Assembly: GCA_012800735.1 (NCBI GenBank)
Contig: JAAZIU010000013.1
Coordinates: 62,001-126,000, forward strand
DNA: 64,000 bases
Direction of reading: 5' to 3'
From: Clostridiales bacterium
GTDB lineage: Bacteria > Bacillota > Clostridia > Oscillospirales > CAG-272
The notes under the pieces: generated by a model
Seen by the model: the letters and a program-made list of their open reading frames with translations, nothing else
Told to the model about the DNA's origin: nothing
Databases searched by the model: none
Made by a program: the position numbers and the translations under genes
Part shown: piece after piece, positions 62,149 to 64,000 of the stretch
How the letters are laid out: each line of letters begins with the position of its first letter
How positions within the stretch are numbered: the stretch's first letter is position 1

Positions 62149-64000
62149 TTAATTGAACTCCTTTTTCTTGTTTGCGAAGATTACGATCAACACCCCGGCG
62201 GACAAAATGATCAAACCTGCCCGCAAGAGCAGTTTGTTATTGTTGCCGGTTTGCGGAGCGTGCACTTCGGTCGAATTCGAAGGGGGCATCGGTGGCGGAG
62301 TAAGTTCTGTTTCTATAAGTTTAATCGTTTCCGAGGTTTCTGTTGTTGCCAGCGGCTCGGTAGTTTCCGGAGATTCAGTTATTACCGGCGGTTCGGTCGT
62401 TTCCGGGAGTTCGGTTATCTCTGGAGGTGATGTCGTTTCGGGGGGTGATGTCGTTTCCGGAGGCGATGTTGTCTCCGGAGGTTCCGTCATTTCCGGAGTT
62501 GTTGTCTCCGGAGGCGGGGGCGGGTTATGATAATTGGTTACCACAAATCTATGTTCCGCATTGCCGGATATCGCGGAATCGTAATAATCCACCGAATCTT
62601 CCTTAACGGTATAGACTATTTTGACGCCGTCTTTATATTCGTGCAGGTCAGTGAAAATTCCTGACCAATTATTGTCCTGATTTAGTATGAGCCTTGCGCC
62701 TGTTTCGAAATTATCCGCTAAAAGTCTTACTATGATGCTGCTCGGTCTTAAACCCGACCGGTTATTTGAATCAACCCAGACTTTTGTTACCGGTATGTCT
62801 ATCCTGCTCGGTGTGTAGATGTTTGTAACATCGTAGCCGGATATTACGGTTTTGTAATCGAAAACGGGATCCTCTGAAATGGTATATTTAATTTCAACGC
62901 CATTTTCGGTTGCGGGCAAATCGGTAAATGACCATTTCCATCCGTCGGCTTCGGTAACTGTTTTGGAGTAGATTTCAATATCATTTTTCAGAAGGCGAAT
63001 AGTTATGCTTGTCGGTCTTATGCCGTCACGGTTATTGTTGTCCGCCCAAGTCTTCTTACCTTCGACATCAACCGTGTCAGGTTCGAGAGAGTTTTTGATT
63101 TCATAACCTGCTGTCATATCTCCCGATATAACGGCTGCATATCCGGAAATTTTTCTTTCTCTGACGCTGTATTCGTATTCGTTTCCTTGTCCGTCATACT
63201 TCGACAAATTAGTAAAAGTAAACGTCCATTCGCCGGAAGCATCGGGAGTTGCGGTTTCACAGCCTATGTATATCGGCTCATCCGCGCCGCCGCTTGTTTT
63301 ACGCCAGAGTTCAACTATAATTGATTCGGGACGGATTCCATTCAAGTCATTATCATCATCCCATATCTTTTTGACTTGAAGCTCAACCGTCGGATCAACT
63401 TTTCCGATTGTTACATTGCCGTTGGTGCCGATACCGCCTCCGCGGGTTGCGGAATAGTTTCCGGTAATAAATACCTTTGCCAGGTTTTGCGTATTTGCAT
63501 TGCCGGTTTCGTCGGTATGGAGTTCGAGAGCAACTCCTTCTCCCATTAATGTGCCGACGAGTTTGTTCAGCGGAACTTCGGCGCCGCTTTCATCTTTCCA
63601 GTGGTAGGGCGCTCCGCCGAGCATTGTGTTTGAGATGAAATAGTTGGGATTGCCGCCGTGCGCGCCAAAACCGATTGTCGCGCTATAAAGATAGATATCC
63701 TTTGCGGAAGAAGCGCTATTCTGGTATATAGCTCCGCCGTCCGTCAGGTAGATTTTCGTGTTGCTTATCGGGCATCCTGCGTAACCGCCGCCGGCTATCT
63801 CGGCTTCGTTATCGGTTACTACAACGTTTTCAAGGAAAAGTTCGCCATTCTTGTAACCTTCAGCATCATAGCCGTTTACATAAATACCGCCACCACCAAA
63901 CATATAATTTGTGGTGCCGCAACCTAGCATTTTGTTGTTTGTTATATATCCTGCGGTTATGGTTGCTTTGGAAACTCTGTTGCCATAGGCAGCTTGTATG
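62149..64000 (-). CDS. Cna_B-domain surface protein with sortase-like tail, 5' end cut by window edge
   Basis: At least 617 residues; the frame stays open to base 64000, so the N-terminus is missing. The first about 200 residues look like a right-handed beta-helix with GGGGIYVNG, GGAIYQNS and GGGIGTNGN turns. Three Cna_B domains follow (starting at LQVKKIWDDD, VEGKKTWADN and VTKVWVDSNN), each with the Lys, Glu and Asn that can form an internal isopeptide bond. Next comes a Thr/Pro/Glu stalk, then APQTG, a hydrophobic helix (AGLIILSAGVLIVIFA) and NKKKEFN. Sortase anchoring is likely, although APQTG deviates from LPxTG; no sortase gene is visible. It lies 52 bases upstream of the SLH adhesin gene. 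Confidence 0.86.
   Translation of the reverse strand, partial: IQAAYGNRVSKATITAGYITNNKMLGCGTTNYMFGGGGIYVNGYDAEGYKNGELFLENVVVTDNEAEIAGGGYAGCPISNTKIYLTDGGAIYQNSASSAKDIYLYSATIGFGAHGGNPNYFISNTMLGGAPYHWKDESGAEVPLNKLVGTLMGEGVALELHTDETGNANTQNLAKVFITGNYSATRGGGIGTNGNVTIGKVDPTVELQVKKIWDDDNDLNGIRPESIIVELWRKTSGGADEPIYIGCETATPDASGEWTFTFTNLSKYDGQGNEYEYSVRERKISGYAAVISGDMTAGYEIKNSLEPDTVDVEGKKTWADNNNRDGIRPTSITIRLLKNDIEIYSKTVTEADGWKWSFTDLPATENGVEIKYTISEDPVFDYKTVISGYDVTNIYTPSRIDIPVTKVWVDSNNRSGLRPSSIIVRLLADNFETGARLILNQDNNWSGIFTDLHEYKDGVKIVYTVKEDSVDYYDSAISGNAEHRFVVTNYHNPPPPPETTTPEMTEPPETTSPPETTSPPETTSPPEITELPETTEPPVITESPETTEPLATTETSETIKLIETELTPPPMPPSNSTEVHAPQTGNNNKLLLRAGLIILSAGVLIVIFANKKKEFN
62423..62476 (-). repeat. 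Three 18-base tandem repeats encoding ETTSPP
   Basis: Three near-identical 18-base units inside the stalk of the Cna_B protein; a slippage-prone coding repeat. Confidence 0.7.

Noticed and set aside
62423-62476. Short 18-base tandem repeats
   Set aside because: In-frame coding for ETTSPP in the stalk of the Cna_B protein, not a separate element.

Overview
The window reads as a chromosomal segment of a low-to-moderate G+C, Gram-positive anaerobe of the Clostridia type. Supporting signs are Firmicute gene neighbourhoods (phoH-ybeY-era-recO, mazG-rqcP-divIC, recJ-relA-dtd-hemZ, cdaA-cdaR), strong GGAGG ribosome sites, consensus TTGACA-17-TATAAT promoters, a CtsR-type operator, rubredoxin, a ferredoxin-linked 2-oxoacid oxidoreductase, and surface proteins with SLH domains or a sortase-type tail. 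No phage, insertion sequence, CRISPR array, tRNA or rRNA is visible. I cannot name a genus.

Layout. 1-4.9 kb (minus): one operon from a zinc-ribbon membrane protein through a lipoprotein, cysteine desulfurase, lipase-like hydrolase and ruvX into hisS, which runs off the left edge. 5-7.7 kb: rubredoxin, nucleoside hydrolase, a GNAT enzyme and a C_GCAxxG_C_C protein. 7.8-11.3 kb: clpB behind a small ribbon-helix-helix-like gene, under a promoter with a CtsR box and a long inverted repeat. 11.3-15.5 kb: galT-galE, and an AraC regulator divergent from an Eis-like acetyltransferase. 15.6-28.8 kb: a collinear minus-strand run (era, recO, mutS2, two TIM-barrel epimerases, rhaB, rhaA, AEC transporter, SIS protein, PRPP synthetase-like gene, Gfo/Idh oxidoreductase) with gaps of at most about 60 bases. 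It begins at one clear promoter and ends at a bidirectional terminator. 28.8-30.4 kb: phoH-ybeY. 30.5-34.5 kb: CapA-like lipoprotein (plus), a membrane coiled-coil serine hydrolase and an amidohydrolase.

34.7-38.2 kb: a SpoVB-like flippase, mazG, HU, rqcP and divIC. The sporulation genes yabP and yabQ, which sit here in Bacillus, are absent. 38.2-47.3 kb: SAH/MTA deaminase-like gene, purine nucleoside phosphorylase, hemZ, dtd, relA, recJ and an rseC-like gene, several of them overlapping by ATGA. 47.4-49.7 kb: the cyclic-di-AMP module cdaA-cdaR. 49.9-53.3 kb (plus): P-loop ATPase, ferredoxin and the three catalytic subunits of a Vor-type oxidoreductase. 53.5-55.5 kb (plus): ispD, ispF, rpe.

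55.6-64 kb (minus): two very large surface proteins in tandem. The first (about 2,147 residues) has a signal peptide, an L-type lectin-like domain, 17 Rib-like repeats of about 80 residues, a Listeria-Bacteroides repeat and three SLH domains. The second, cut by the right edge, has a beta-helix-like region, three Cna_B domains, a Thr/Pro/Glu-rich stalk and an APQTG sortase-like tail. The most interesting features are this surface locus, the operator-rich RHH-clpB promoter, and the fusion of housekeeping repair genes to a rhamnose-type catabolic run. Nothing in the window is clearly a wholly new system.
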